NCBI GenBank assembly: GCA_049658265.1 | Contig: JBASOM010000121.1 | Span: 14,767 to 78,766 of the forward strand | Reading direction: 5' to 3' | Length of the DNA: 64,000 nt | Source: DTU063 sp001512695 | GTDB taxonomy: Bacteria > Bacillota > Thermosediminibacteria > Thermosediminibacterales > Tepidanaerobacteraceae | Shown: piece by piece, positions 34,986-43,078 of the stretch | Position numbering within the stretch: the stretch's first letter is position 1 | How the letters are laid out: every line of letters starts with the position of its first letter | Position numbers and translations under genes: made by a program | Notes under the pieces: generated by a model | Database searches by the model: none | What the model was told of the DNA's origin: nothing | The model's input: the letters and a program-made list of their open reading frames with translations, nothing else

Positions 34986-35002
34986 TTGGCACGATTTTTG
35001 CT
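34986..35002 (+). promoter_or_regulatory. sigma-54 promoter of dhaKLM
   Basis: TTGGCACGATTTTTGCT matches the -24/-12 consensus almost perfectly, with GG at 34988-34989 and GC at 35000-35001 separated by 10 bases. The dhaK ATG is about 30 bases after the predicted start. Confidence 0.85.
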
Positions 35003-35040
35003 TTATTATCAATGCAAGATTATCTTTTAGGAGGGATTTC

Positions 35041-36039
35041 ATGAAAAAGATTATTAACAGTCCTGAAGAAGTAGTACAGGAAATGCTGGAGGGTATGGCA
35101 GCAGCATATCCGCAGTACGTTCGCAAACTGGAAGGTTTCGAAGTTATGGTAAGGGCTGATGCTCCAGTAAAAGGTAAGGTTGCATTGGTATCCGGCGGTG
35201 GCAGTGGCCACGAACCGTCTCATGCAGGCTTTGTAGGAAAGGGCATGCTAGATGCCGGAGTAGCCGGCGCTGTGTTTACCTCACCTACTCCAGACCAGGT
35301 TTTCGAAGCCATTAAAGCCGTTGACGGCGGTGCGGGTGTCCTGCTGATCATCAAGAACTACACCGGTGACATTATGAACTTTGAAATGGCAGGAGAAATG
35401 GCAGAAGCTGAGGGAATAAAAGTTGCCAGCGTAGTAGTAAACGATGACGTTGCGGTGGAAGACAGCCTTTATACCACTGGCAGGCGCGGAATTGCGGGAA
35501 CGGTATTTGTCCATAAAATTGCAGGAGCCAAGGCCGAAGCCGGTGGGACATTGGAAGAGGTCAAGGCTGTTGCTGAAAAAGTCATTGCAAATACAAGAAG
35601 TATGGGAATGGCCCTCACCCCATGCATAGTGCCTGCAGCAGGCAAGCCCACCTTTACACTTGGCGAAGACGAAATGGAAATCGGAATGGGCATTCACGGC
35701 GAGCCGGGCACAAAGCGCACACATATCATGAAGGCTGATGAACTGGTAGATCACTTGATGGAAAAGATAGTGAATGACCTTCCCTACGAATCCGGAGATG
35801 AAGTGGCTGTTATGATCAACGGCCTCGGCGCAACACCTTTGATGGAACAGTTTATAATGAATCGCCGGGTAAGCCAGATATTAAATGAAAAAGGAATAAA
35901 AGTTTATAGGACCTTTGTAGGAGAATTCATGACTTCTATTGAAATGGCGGGAGCTTCAATTACCCTGTTGAAATTAGACGACGAGTTAAAAGAGCTATTA
36001 GATGCACAGGCCGATACACCTGCTTTTAGACAACTCTGA
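35041..36039 (+). CDS. dhaK: dihydroxyacetone kinase subunit DhaK
   Basis: A 332-residue DHA-binding subunit of the PTS-dependent kinase. GGGSGHEPSHAGFVG near residue 53 and the substrate-linking His219 in GMGIHGEPG (His218 in E. coli) are present. A longer reading frame from 34942 crosses the sigma-54 promoter and cannot be translated from that transcript. AGGAGG fixes the ATG at 35041. It works with DhaL and DhaM to make DHAP, which meets the product of the G3P dehydrogenase. Confidence 0.95.
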   Translation: MKKIINSPEEVVQEMLEGMAAAYPQYVRKLEGFEVMVRADAPVKGKVALVSGGGSGHEPSHAGFVGKGMLDAGVAGAVFTSPTPDQVFEAIKAVDGGAGVLLIIKNYTGDIMNFEMAGEMAEAEGIKVASVVVNDDVAVEDSLYTTGRRGIAGTVFVHKIAGAKAEAGGTLEEVKAVAEKVIANTRSMGMALTPCIVPAAGKPTFTLGEDEMEIGMGIHGEPGTKRTHIMKADELVDHLMEKIVNDLPYESGDEVAVMINGLGATPLMEQFIMNRRVSQILNEKGIKVYRTFVGEFMTSIEMAGASITLLKLDDELKELLDAQADTPAFRQL

Positions 36040-36065
36040 TACATCTGTTGAAAGGGGACTTAAAT

Positions 36066-36692
36066 GTGGCTGTAAACAGTGCAAAACTAATTGAAATCTT
36101 AAACCTTATTGCAAATGATATACATGCAAACAAAGATTTTTTGACAGAACTTGACTCAGCCATCGGCGATGCCGACCATGGTATAAACATGTCAAAAGGA
36201 TTCAAAGCCGTCACCGAAAAGATTGCCGCAATGGGCGACAAGGATTGTGGCAGTATTTTAAAAACGGTAGGCATGACACTGGTTTCGACGGTAGGGGGTG
36301 CTTCAGGACCATTGTACGGTACTGCCTTTATGCGGGCAGGCCAGGCAATAGGTTCTAAAACGGAACTGGGTTTTGAAGACCTGTTGGTGACACTTGAAGC
36401 AGCCTTGGAAGGCATAAAAATGCGGGGGAAGGCTGTAAAAGGCGAAAAAACTATAGTAGACGCCTTGGAACCTGCAGTTGAAGCATTAAAGTCTTCTCCA
36501 ACCATAGATATAAATCTTATGGAAGAGGCTGTGAAGGCAGCGGAAGCTGGCGTAGAGTATACTAAGGGCATCATCGCCAAAAAAGGGAGAGCCAGCTACT
36601 TAGGTGAAAGAAGCATAGGTCATCAAGACCCGGGAGCCACTTCCTGCCACATCATGCTGACGGCAATTCTCAAAGGCATCAAGGATAGCTGA
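36066..36692 (+). CDS. dhaL: dihydroxyacetone kinase subunit DhaL
   Basis: A 208-residue ADP-binding subunit. With the GTG start at 36066, Asp30, Asp35 and Asp37 in DSAIGDADHG fall at exactly the E. coli Mg-ADP ligand positions, and AAAGGGGA lies upstream at proper distance. This supports the start over a TTG at 36048. ADP stays bound and is rephosphorylated by DhaM. Confidence 0.94.
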   Translation: MAVNSAKLIEILNLIANDIHANKDFLTELDSAIGDADHGINMSKGFKAVTEKIAAMGDKDCGSILKTVGMTLVSTVGGASGPLYGTAFMRAGQAIGSKTELGFEDLLVTLEAALEGIKMRGKAVKGEKTIVDALEPAVEALKSSPTIDINLMEEAVKAAEAGVEYTKGIIAKKGRASYLGERSIGHQDPGATSCHIMLTAILKGIKDS

Positions 36693-36718
36693 CTGCTACG
36701 CTGGAATGGGGTGATGCG

Positions 36719-37114
36719 TTGGTCGGTATAGTTTTAGTCTCACATAGCAAAAAGATGGCCGAAGGTGCTAAGGAAATTATTACTCAAATGATAGGAGAAA
36801 AAATAAAAATTGAAGTGGCCGCCGGAACGGCAGACAATAGGCTTGGAACCGATGCCTTATTGATCGGACAAAAAGTATTAGAGGTATTTGACGGTGATGG
36901 GGTGTTAGTTATCCCTGATCTGGGCAGTGCGGTGATGAGTTCGGAAATGGCAATTGAAAGCCTGGAAGAGCCAGCCAGGTCGGCTACCATGATGGCGGAT
37001 TCACCCTTCTTTGAAGGAGCAATTGCCGCTGCCATGGAGGCGAGTTTCGGGAAAAGCATCGAGGAGGTAAAAAAGGCGGCCGAAAATACAAGAGGCATGA
37101 AGAAAATAGCATAA
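36719..37114 (+). CDS. dhaM: PTS-dependent dihydroxyacetone kinase phosphotransferase subunit DhaM
   Basis: A 131-residue EIIA-mannose-type domain. The phosphorylated His is His9 in VLVSHSKK, the same number as in E. coli. Unlike E. coli DhaM it has no HPr or EI parts, so phosphate must come from a separate HPr, either the general one or conceivably the HPr domain of the activator at 31481. The TTG start has GGGGTG 5 bases upstream. Confidence 0.93.
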   Translation: MVGIVLVSHSKKMAEGAKEIITQMIGEKIKIEVAAGTADNRLGTDALLIGQKVLEVFDGDGVLVIPDLGSAVMSSEMAIESLEEPARSATMMADSPFFEGAIAAAMEASFGKSIEEVKKAAENTRGMKKIA

Positions 37115-37161
37115 AAAAAGAGAATTAGCCACTCCCTGTTAGAGACAATGGCAGAATTATG

Positions 37162-37198
37162 ATGACGTCAATGAAGTTTATTGACGTCATTTTTTTTG
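37162..37198 (+). terminator. rho-independent terminator after dhaKLM
   Basis: ATGACGTCAAT and ATTGACGTCAT form a perfect 11-bp stem with a 7-base loop followed by eight T. Confidence 0.95.
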
Positions 37199-37349
37199 GG
37201 ATCCCATGCCTAAAGGATACAATTTGATGGCTTATTCATAGGTCGAAGTGCATGGGAACCAGAAAACTTCAACAAGATCATTCGCCAAGTACTGCCGGTG
37301 TTTTTAAAAAGGCACAAATCTTAAAAGACTGTTTCACCAGTCTTTTTTT
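37198..37349 (+). ncRNA. candidate structured small RNA or riboswitch-like element
   Basis: TCCCATGC (37202-37209) and GCATGGGA (37250-37257) close a 40-base domain with an inner CTA/TAG pairing. About 65 bases later AAAAGACTG and CAGTCTTTT with six T form a strong terminator (37323-37349). No protein gene follows for 475 bases. I match it to no known riboswitch class and see no clear promoter, so it may instead be read-through sequence. Confidence 0.3.
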
Positions 37350-37557
37350 GTTTCATAGCTCAACTATTCAAAGAGGATTTTCTCCCCTTATACCGAAATA
37401 TTATAATAACGGTATCGAAAAATACAGAAAATTACACATAAAAACCCACGTATTTAAATCAAAGGTCTTATTGATTTTTATTACAAAAATGTTATACTAC
37501 CAGAGTGATTCCGTATTTATCTAATTGATATGTCACAAGCTTAAAACAGATTTATAA

Positions 37558-37755
37558 CGACAGTTTGTTAAAGAAAAATTTTTTTTAAAAACTCATATAA
37601 TAAGCAATAAAAGAGATTACATTAGCTTTGTAGAGGCCAACACCATAAAAACGGCATTTCCATTCCGAATGGAATACAAAATGGAGGATTTTGCAACCTC
37701 AGAGGAGTTTGCCTTAGTTAAAATGGGAAATGATGTGGCGATTTGCCTGGAATGA
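37558..37755 (+). pseudogene. 5'-truncated coding remnant
   Basis: A 65-codon open stretch runs from just after a TAA to TGA at 37753, with no start codon near its head. The second half (TAFPFRMEYKMEDF, SEEFALVKMGNDVAICLE) has the look of a conserved protein C-terminus. I do not recognise the family. The stretch also contains the dyad TTCCATT-CCG-AATGGAA. The rest of 37115-37824, apart from the structured element, appears empty. Confidence 0.35.
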
Positions 37756-37824
37756 GGATTGCCGGGAACTGCGGCTTTGGGTATTATAGAAAAAATTGTT
37801 CTTTTTTTATAGAGGGGGAGTATT

Positions 37825-38178
37825 ATGGATTCGATTTTTGTGGCAGTAGTAGGTGTAAATAATTATTTTGGCACGAAGGTTTTTAAGCCGGGGCAAATAC
37901 TGCGGCTGGAAAAGGACTATGATAATGAATACGATGGAGAAGCAATTATGGCCATATTAGACCCAATCGGCAAGGTGGGCTACGTGGCCAACAGCACCCA
38001 TACGGTTCCCTTGGGGTGCTGGAGTGCCGGAAGATTGTACGACACATTTGAATCATCTGCTTTTGCAGTGGTGAGGTTTGTGACAAAAGAGACGATTATT
38101 GCCGAGATTTTAGAAAATGTAGAATTTGAAATATATATAAAAGAGGAGATATTTACACCCGAGGAGTTTGAGGATTAA
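37825..38178 (+). CDS. HIRAN domain protein
   Basis: A 117-residue stand-alone HIRAN domain (VAVVGVNNYFGTKVFKPGQILRLEKDYDNEYD at the N-terminus, in two blocks). HIRAN domains bind DNA 3' ends or damaged DNA in eukaryotic helicases. Stand-alone bacterial versions have no fixed role. AGAGGGGGAG provides the ribosome-binding site. It is 43 bases before the yjbQ gene. Confidence 0.82.
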   Translation: MDSIFVAVVGVNNYFGTKVFKPGQILRLEKDYDNEYDGEAIMAILDPIGKVGYVANSTHTVPLGCWSAGRLYDTFESSAFAVVRFVTKETIIAEILENVEFEIYIKEEIFTPEEFED

Positions 38179-38221
38179 AAAGTATATTTGACAACAAAGG
38201 AAAAAAAGGGAGGCATCCATC

Positions 38222-38620
38222 ATGGAGATTGTGACAATTGAAACAACAGGGCGCAATCAAATGATAGACATAACTTCTACGGTAAGAGCATATGTGAAAA
38301 GGTCTGGTATAAAAGACGGAGTTTGCTTTGTATTTGTACCCCATACTACTGCCGCCGTTACTATTAATGAAAACGCCGATCCGGATGTTGTGCATGATAT
38401 TTTAAGCACCCTCAGTAAGCTTGTTCCCTATAAAGATAATTACAGGCATATTGAGGGCAACTCGGATGCCCATGTGAAAGCCTCGCTTATGGGCAATACA
38501 GCCACGGTTATCGTTAGCAACGGAGATTTGGTTCTAGGCACCTGGCAGAGTCTGTTTTTCTGCGAGTTTGACGGTCCGAGAAGGAGAAGGCTGATGATAA
38601 AAGCTGTAGGAGATAATTGA
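38222..38620 (+). CDS. YjbQ family (UPF0047) protein
   Basis: A 132-residue protein of the UPF0047/YjbQ family, with FVPHTTAAVTINENADPDV near residue 39, HIEGNSDAHVKASLMG near 79 and GTWQSLFFCEFDGPR at the C-terminus. Members show weak thiamine-phosphate synthase activity; the physiological role is unclear. The conserved His and Asp residues suggest metal binding. Confidence 0.9.
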   Translation: MEIVTIETTGRNQMIDITSTVRAYVKRSGIKDGVCFVFVPHTTAAVTINENADPDVVHDILSTLSKLVPYKDNYRHIEGNSDAHVKASLMGNTATVIVSNGDLVLGTWQSLFFCEFDGPRRRRLMIKAVGDN

Positions 38621-38641
38621 TTATCTCATCGTTATTTTTGC

Positions 38642-39148
38642 CTAGTTTCTGCCGGAGGCTCCTCCGCTGCTGCTTCCCTGATGATTTACTTGATATACAT
38701 AGTAAGTTATTGCAAATAATGCACCGGCTATGATAGGCTCCACATCAGTGACGTAGCCTTTAACATCCTTTCCCACGACTTCTCCCCCTAGGCGACCTAC
38801 TGCCTGACCTTCTAAGAAATCAATTTGTACATCAAAACCGATTGCAGGACCTCCGCATCGACCATATACAGAATTGTTGTTCGCTTCAAGTTCCAAGTTT
38901 TTACCGTCAACTGCTCCCCCTAATCGTGCAGACAGTGAGTTTGAAATTAGGTACCCTGCAACATCCTTACCGATTACGGCTCCACCTAATCTTCCGTTTA
39001 TAAAACCTTTTTCGATGGAGTAAGTTAAATTAATGTCATCTCCGAAAACCATACCGCCAATCCTGCCGGTGATTACTCCGTTTTCTACAGTGGCACTTAT
39101 ATCGTAGCCCCCTACAGGGCCGCCTACTCTTCCTGAAACTGTTCCCAT
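38642..39148 (-). CDS. glycine-rich tandem-repeat protein
   Basis: A 168-residue protein made of six repeats of 22-24 residues with the core GRxGGxxxGxD (for example GRIGGMVFGDD, GRLGGAVIGKD, GRCGGPAIGFD, GRLGGEVVGKD), followed by a hydrophobic segment (AGALFAITYYVYQ) and a Gly/Ser-rich tail. The periodicity suggests a beta-solenoid or roll. There is no signal peptide, so its location is uncertain. AAGGAG precedes the ATG. I do not know the family; function unknown. Confidence 0.75.
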   Translation of the reverse strand: MGTVSGRVGGPVGGYDISATVENGVITGRIGGMVFGDDINLTYSIEKGFINGRLGGAVIGKDVAGYLISNSLSARLGGAVDGKNLELEANNNSVYGRCGGPAIGFDVQIDFLEGQAVGRLGGEVVGKDVKGYVTDVEPIIAGALFAITYYVYQVNHQGSSSGGASGRN

Positions 39149-39621
39149 GATGATTTTGCTCCTTTCTAAAGTTCATTATTGATACGAAACGTCGCGCTGT
39201 CATATCGATCCTATACTCTGGTGAAGATAACGGCAAAGGGCTCCCTTTTAAGCAAGACCGTTGTTGATTGGAACAAACGTAGTTTGGGCAGCGTGCAGGA
39301 TAAGCTTTGGACACTTGGCAGGATGCCAAATTGTCCGTGAACCCATGCGGAGTGAAGGGCCAAGCTTTAGAACAACAGGTCTTGATTTTGGGAGACTACC
39401 GTTACTTCACCGGATATCACATGACAAGCAAAATCACTTTGTCATGCCGTTATCATAATCTAATTGCCAGGCATACTATGGTCTAGGATGAGGTTTGGCA
39501 CCAGGCACGAAGCTGAAATTGCCGACATGGCGAATGAAGCCTACCCGTGTCCTTGTCAGGTGTGGGCTCGCTGTCATGTTGATTTTACTATAGAATGGTG
39601 GTATAATAAAGGACAAAACAC
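39149..39621. other. intergenic stretch with REP-like remnant
   Basis: About 470 bases separate the repeat-protein gene and dinB. Short open frames here lack ribosome-binding sites. GGCACCAGGCAC near 39496 resembles the GGTGCCAGGCACC element at 43049. The right end holds the dinB promoter. Confidence 0.35.
39579..39607 (+). promoter_or_regulatory. sigma-A promoter of dinB
   Basis: TTGATT (39579-39584), 17 bases and TATAAT (39602-39607). The predicted transcript starts near 39614, which rules out the ATG at 39622 for lack of a ribosome-binding site on the mRNA. Confidence 0.75.
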
Positions 39622-39639
39622 ATGTTCGGAGATGGTGCT

Positions 39640-40872
39640 ATGCTTCCCATATTGCATGTGGATATGAATGCTTTTTATGCTTCCTGTCACCAGGCAAAGG
39701 ATCCCAGCCTTAAGGGCAAACCTATCCTGGTGGCGGGCGACCCTAAAAAGCGCACCGGTATAATATTGACGGCATCTTATGAAGCGCGCAAATACGGAGT
39801 TAAGACGGCAATGCCCAACTGGCAGGCAAGAAAGCTATGTCCGCAAGCTATTTTTGTGGAGCCGGACTACGAATTATATGTAAGAACTAGCCAGAAGGTC
39901 ATGGAAATTCTGGGGAGATTTACACCTTTGGTTGAGGTTTTCAGCATTGATGAGGCCTGGCTCGATGTGACAGGATGCGAAAGGCTTTTTGGCGATTCCG
40001 TGACCATCGCCCATAAGATACAGGCTGCAATTAGGTCGGAACTGGATTTGCTATGTTCCATTGGCGTATCGAGCAACAAGCTTTTGGCCAAAATGGCATC
40101 GGACTTGAAAAAGCCCGATGCCGTTACGGTGCTGCCTCCTGAAGATGTGCCCAAGCTTATATGGCCTCTGCCCGTTGACGAGTTATTTGGTGTAGGCCGG
40201 CGCATGGCGGAGCATCTCAGCCACATGAATATAAAGACCATTGGGGATCTGGCCCGGGTCCCTCAAGGACTCCTGGGCAAAGCTTTCGGCTTAAATGGCA
40301 GATACCTGCACCTTTGGGCAAACGGCATCGACACAAGTCCTGTGGACCCCCACGCTATGGATGAGGCCAAATCCATGGGCCATTCGGTAACCCTTCCCAA
40401 GGACATAACATCCTATGATGAAGCGGAGACGGTGTTATTATCTCTTTCAGAACAGGTGGGTAGAAGGGTCAGACGGGAAAATTACATGGGCCGCACGGTG
40501 ACAATTACTTTGAGGGACAATAGCTTTTGCACCATTACCCGTTCGGCCACCATTTCCTATACCAATAGCACTGAAGATATCTACAATTTGGCGAAAAAGC
40601 TTTTGTATTCCAACTGGGATGGAAAAACACCCCTTAGACTTTTGGGAGTCAGTCTTTCCCAGTTGGTAAAGGAATTTGAGCAGGTGTCCCTCTTTGACAC
40701 GGATGAAAAAAAGAAGAAATTAAACAAGGTGATGGACGAAATAAAGGATAGATTTGGCGATGGAGTTATATTTCGAGCAAAACTCTTAAATGATGAAAAG
40801 CTGAATCGACGCAAATTGGGCAAAAGCGATAACAACGCTCCGACCTTGAAAGGCATAAAAACGATGAAATAA
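39640..40872 (+). CDS. dinB: DNA polymerase IV
   Basis: A 410-residue Y-family polymerase for translesion synthesis. The catalytic DMNAFYASC is near residue 8, the SIDEAWLDVT metal site near 100, SSNKLLAKMASDLKKPDA near 143 and the helix-hairpin-helix FGVGRRMAEHL near 184. The ATG at 39640 has GGAG 8 bases upstream within the predicted transcript. No LexA box is obvious at the promoter. Confidence 0.94.
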   Translation: MLPILHVDMNAFYASCHQAKDPSLKGKPILVAGDPKKRTGIILTASYEARKYGVKTAMPNWQARKLCPQAIFVEPDYELYVRTSQKVMEILGRFTPLVEVFSIDEAWLDVTGCERLFGDSVTIAHKIQAAIRSELDLLCSIGVSSNKLLAKMASDLKKPDAVTVLPPEDVPKLIWPLPVDELFGVGRRMAEHLSHMNIKTIGDLARVPQGLLGKAFGLNGRYLHLWANGIDTSPVDPHAMDEAKSMGHSVTLPKDITSYDEAETVLLSLSEQVGRRVRRENYMGRTVTITLRDNSFCTITRSATISYTNSTEDIYNLAKKLLYSNWDGKTPLRLLGVSLSQLVKEFEQVSLFDTDEKKKKLNKVMDEIKDRFGDGVIFRAKLLNDEKLNRRKLGKSDNNAPTLKGIKTMK

Positions 40873-40903
40873 GAATCATTTTGGATCATTACTGTCTTGT
40901 TAT

Positions 40904-40931
40904 TTGAAAATAGTTGCTAATAAGATATAAT
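40904..40931 (+). promoter_or_regulatory. sigma-A promoter of the HAD hydrolase
   Basis: TTGAAA (40904-40909), a 16-base spacer and TATAAT (40926-40931). Confidence 0.6.
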
Positions 40932-40971
40932 AACAAATGATTAATGCTTTAAAAGACAAAGGATGAAGTCA

Positions 40972-41943
40972 ATGGAGACACAAAAGGAATTAAATACATT
41001 GCTTAACAAAAACTACAAATTACTAGCCCTGGATATTGACGGCACATTAATAACTAGCGGCCACTTGGTTACCCCCCGCACCCTGAAAGCGATTAAAAAG
41101 GTTAAGGATTTGGGGATAAGGGTTACCATAGCTACGGGAAGGCATTATCACAGTGTTCGTAGGTTGGCACGGATAATCGGAGTCAATGCTCCCATGGTGT
41201 GCTGCGACGGTGCAATAATTACGGATAAAGATTCAAGTTGTGTGACTTATCACTTGCTGCCTCATGAGATAGCGGTAGATGTTATGAGAATGACGCTGGA
41301 CTACGAAGGTTTTAAAGTACTGCTTTTTGTTAAAAGCGGAAAGATATACGGCGGCAGAAGATATCAAGGCCAATATTTCAAACGATTTTTCCGCGTGCCA
41401 CTAAAGTACACTTTTAAAGGTTATTTAAACCTGCTGAGAGATTTCGCTTTTATGCCGATTAAAAACATGGGAAGCACCCAGACAGTGATTTCTGCGCTCG
41501 AAGAGCCGGTTGCAAAGGTATTCATTTACAGCAACGGTAGGCCTGGTGATTTAAAAGATTTTATAAATAAAATCACGGCTAAATACGGAGAAGAGATCTC
41601 AATAACTTCTTCCATACCAAATTGCATCGATGTTTTAAAGGGTGGCGTGTCCAAGGCCAAAGGTCTAATTGAACTTGCCGAAACACTAGGCATAAGTCAT
41701 GACGAAATAATAACCGTGGGCGATAATTATAATGATATAGAAATGCTCAAGTACGCAGGTTTAGGAGTGGCCATGGGCAATGCTCCCGAACTGGTTAAAA
41801 GCAAGGCAGATTATGTGACGGATAGCAATGACGATGAAGGCCTTGCGAAATTTTTAGAAAAACTCATTTCACATCGTGACGGAGCAAGCTGCTTTCAACT
41901 TGCCAATCAAAGCTCGGTTGCAGCGGCAGGTAAACTTCATTAA
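40972..41943 (+). CDS. Cof-type HAD-IIB hydrolase
   Basis: A 323-residue HAD phosphatase. Motif I is DIDGTL near residue 20, motif II is the TGR of IATGRHYHSVRRL near 58, and motifs III and IV lie in KGGVSKAKGL and TVGDNYNDIEML. The C2B cap is present. It is about 40 residues longer than most Cof proteins, through an enlarged cap and a C-terminal tail. ATG at 40972 has AAAGGATGA upstream; the ATG at 40963 has none. The likely substrates are sugar or cofactor phosphates, not predictable here. Confidence 0.87.
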   Translation: METQKELNTLLNKNYKLLALDIDGTLITSGHLVTPRTLKAIKKVKDLGIRVTIATGRHYHSVRRLARIIGVNAPMVCCDGAIITDKDSSCVTYHLLPHEIAVDVMRMTLDYEGFKVLLFVKSGKIYGGRRYQGQYFKRFFRVPLKYTFKGYLNLLRDFAFMPIKNMGSTQTVISALEEPVAKVFIYSNGRPGDLKDFINKITAKYGEEISITSSIPNCIDVLKGGVSKAKGLIELAETLGISHDEIITVGDNYNDIEMLKYAGLGVAMGNAPELVKSKADYVTDSNDDEGLAKFLEKLISHRDGASCFQLANQSSVAAAGKLH

Positions 41944-42072
41944 TGACGTGAAAATCTACTAAATGAAGTTGACGCTTTTGAAGATCCCAAAAATCTTTAA
42001 ATTTTTTTACTTAAATTGGTATAATATACATATAAAAAATAGGAAATTAAGGGCGAGAGGTGTAAGATTTAA

Positions 42073-42993
42073 ATGGCAAGCAGCTTTTCCAGGCTAATCC
42101 AGGGTGTTTGGCGGCTAGCAGATCCTAAACTCTGCATTGCATCGACGGTTCCCATGGTGGTAAGTACAGCAATGGCTTACAAGGCCTTAGGGTACATTGA
42201 CATTTATTGGTTGTTTTTGAGCTTTTTTGGCGTTTACTTAATTGAGACGGGTAAGAATGCCATAAATGAAGTTGTGGATTATAAATCCGGAGTGGACCGT
42301 TTTGTAACTCCCGATAAGAGGACACCTTTTAGCGGCGGGAAGAAGACAATTGTAGACGGCCTTTTGACTGTTGAGGAAACTAAGATAATAGCCCTTGTTA
42401 CCATGCTTGCCGCAGCGGCCATTGGTCTTTACATTGCCATTGCACGAGAGCCGATGGTCTTGTGGATCGGCATTGCGGGCTTTTTGATATCAATATTCTA
42501 CAGCCTTCCCCCATTTAAGTTTTGCTACAGGGGTCTTGGGGAATTTGCAATAGGCTTAACTTATGGTCCACTTGTTGTATCCGGCACATATCTTGTGCAG
42601 ACACACACCGTCAACTTGGAGATACTGCTGCTTTCATTGATGATAGGTTTTTTAATAGCCAATGTAGTGTGGATTAATCAGTACCCGGATTATGAGGCCG
42701 ACGCAAGGGGCAATAAGCGAAATTGGGTCGTGAGACTCGGAAAGGAAAAAGGGATTGTAGTTTATATTTTATTATACGTCTTAGCCTATTTAAGTCTGCT
42801 TATCGCAGTTTTCTTTACAGGAAATCCTTTATTGCTCATAGCCCTGCTGAGCGCTCCGATAGCCAAACGCTCTGTCGATGTGGCGAAAAAATACTACGAT
42901 GACATAGCCAGACTCGTTGAGGCAAATGCCAAAACAATACAGGTATATCAAATGACGGGCTTAACCCTGACCGCGGCCATTCTTATTGGGTAA
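42073..42993 (+). CDS. UbiA family prenyltransferase
   Basis: A 306-residue membrane protein with about eight hydrophobic helices. The aspartate motifs are NAINEVVDYKSGVD near residue 64 and NQYPDYEAD near 200, which bind the prenyl diphosphate. It could be a MenA-like or other polyprenyltransferase, but no quinone genes are nearby and an obligate anaerobe may use it for another lipid. A TATAAT at 42020-42025 with an extended TG may be its promoter. Confidence 0.87.
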   Translation: MASSFSRLIQGVWRLADPKLCIASTVPMVVSTAMAYKALGYIDIYWLFLSFFGVYLIETGKNAINEVVDYKSGVDRFVTPDKRTPFSGGKKTIVDGLLTVEETKIIALVTMLAAAAIGLYIAIAREPMVLWIGIAGFLISIFYSLPPFKFCYRGLGEFAIGLTYGPLVVSGTYLVQTHTVNLEILLLSLMIGFLIANVVWINQYPDYEADARGNKRNWVVRLGKEKGIVVYILLYVLAYLSLLIAVFFTGNPLLLIALLSAPIAKRSVDVAKKYYDDIARLVEANAKTIQVYQMTGLTLTAAILIG

Positions 42994-43000
42994 AACCAAA

Positions 43001-43061
43001 TGAATAATTGGGGACTGTCCCTAAATATTCAATAACTTAAAAACTTTAGGTGCCAGGCACC
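43001..43061 (+). repeat. REP-like intergenic element
   Basis: TGAATAATTGGGGAC is followed by TGTCCC, giving the hairpin GGGAC-T-GTCCC, and then by the palindrome GGTGCC-A-GGCACC (43049-43061). The first 15 bases recur exactly at 63968-63982. Such elements are typical of REP sequences mobilised by Y1 transposases in Firmicutes. Confidence 0.6.
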
Positions 43062-43078
43062 GATGGGAGGGGTGATTT

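Noticed and set aside
37252..37524. 90-codon open frame after dhaM
   Set aside because: No ribosome-binding site, odd composition, and it runs through the terminator hairpin at 37323.
39261..39667. Two short open frames before dinB
   Set aside because: No ribosome-binding sites. The second crosses the dinB promoter and start.
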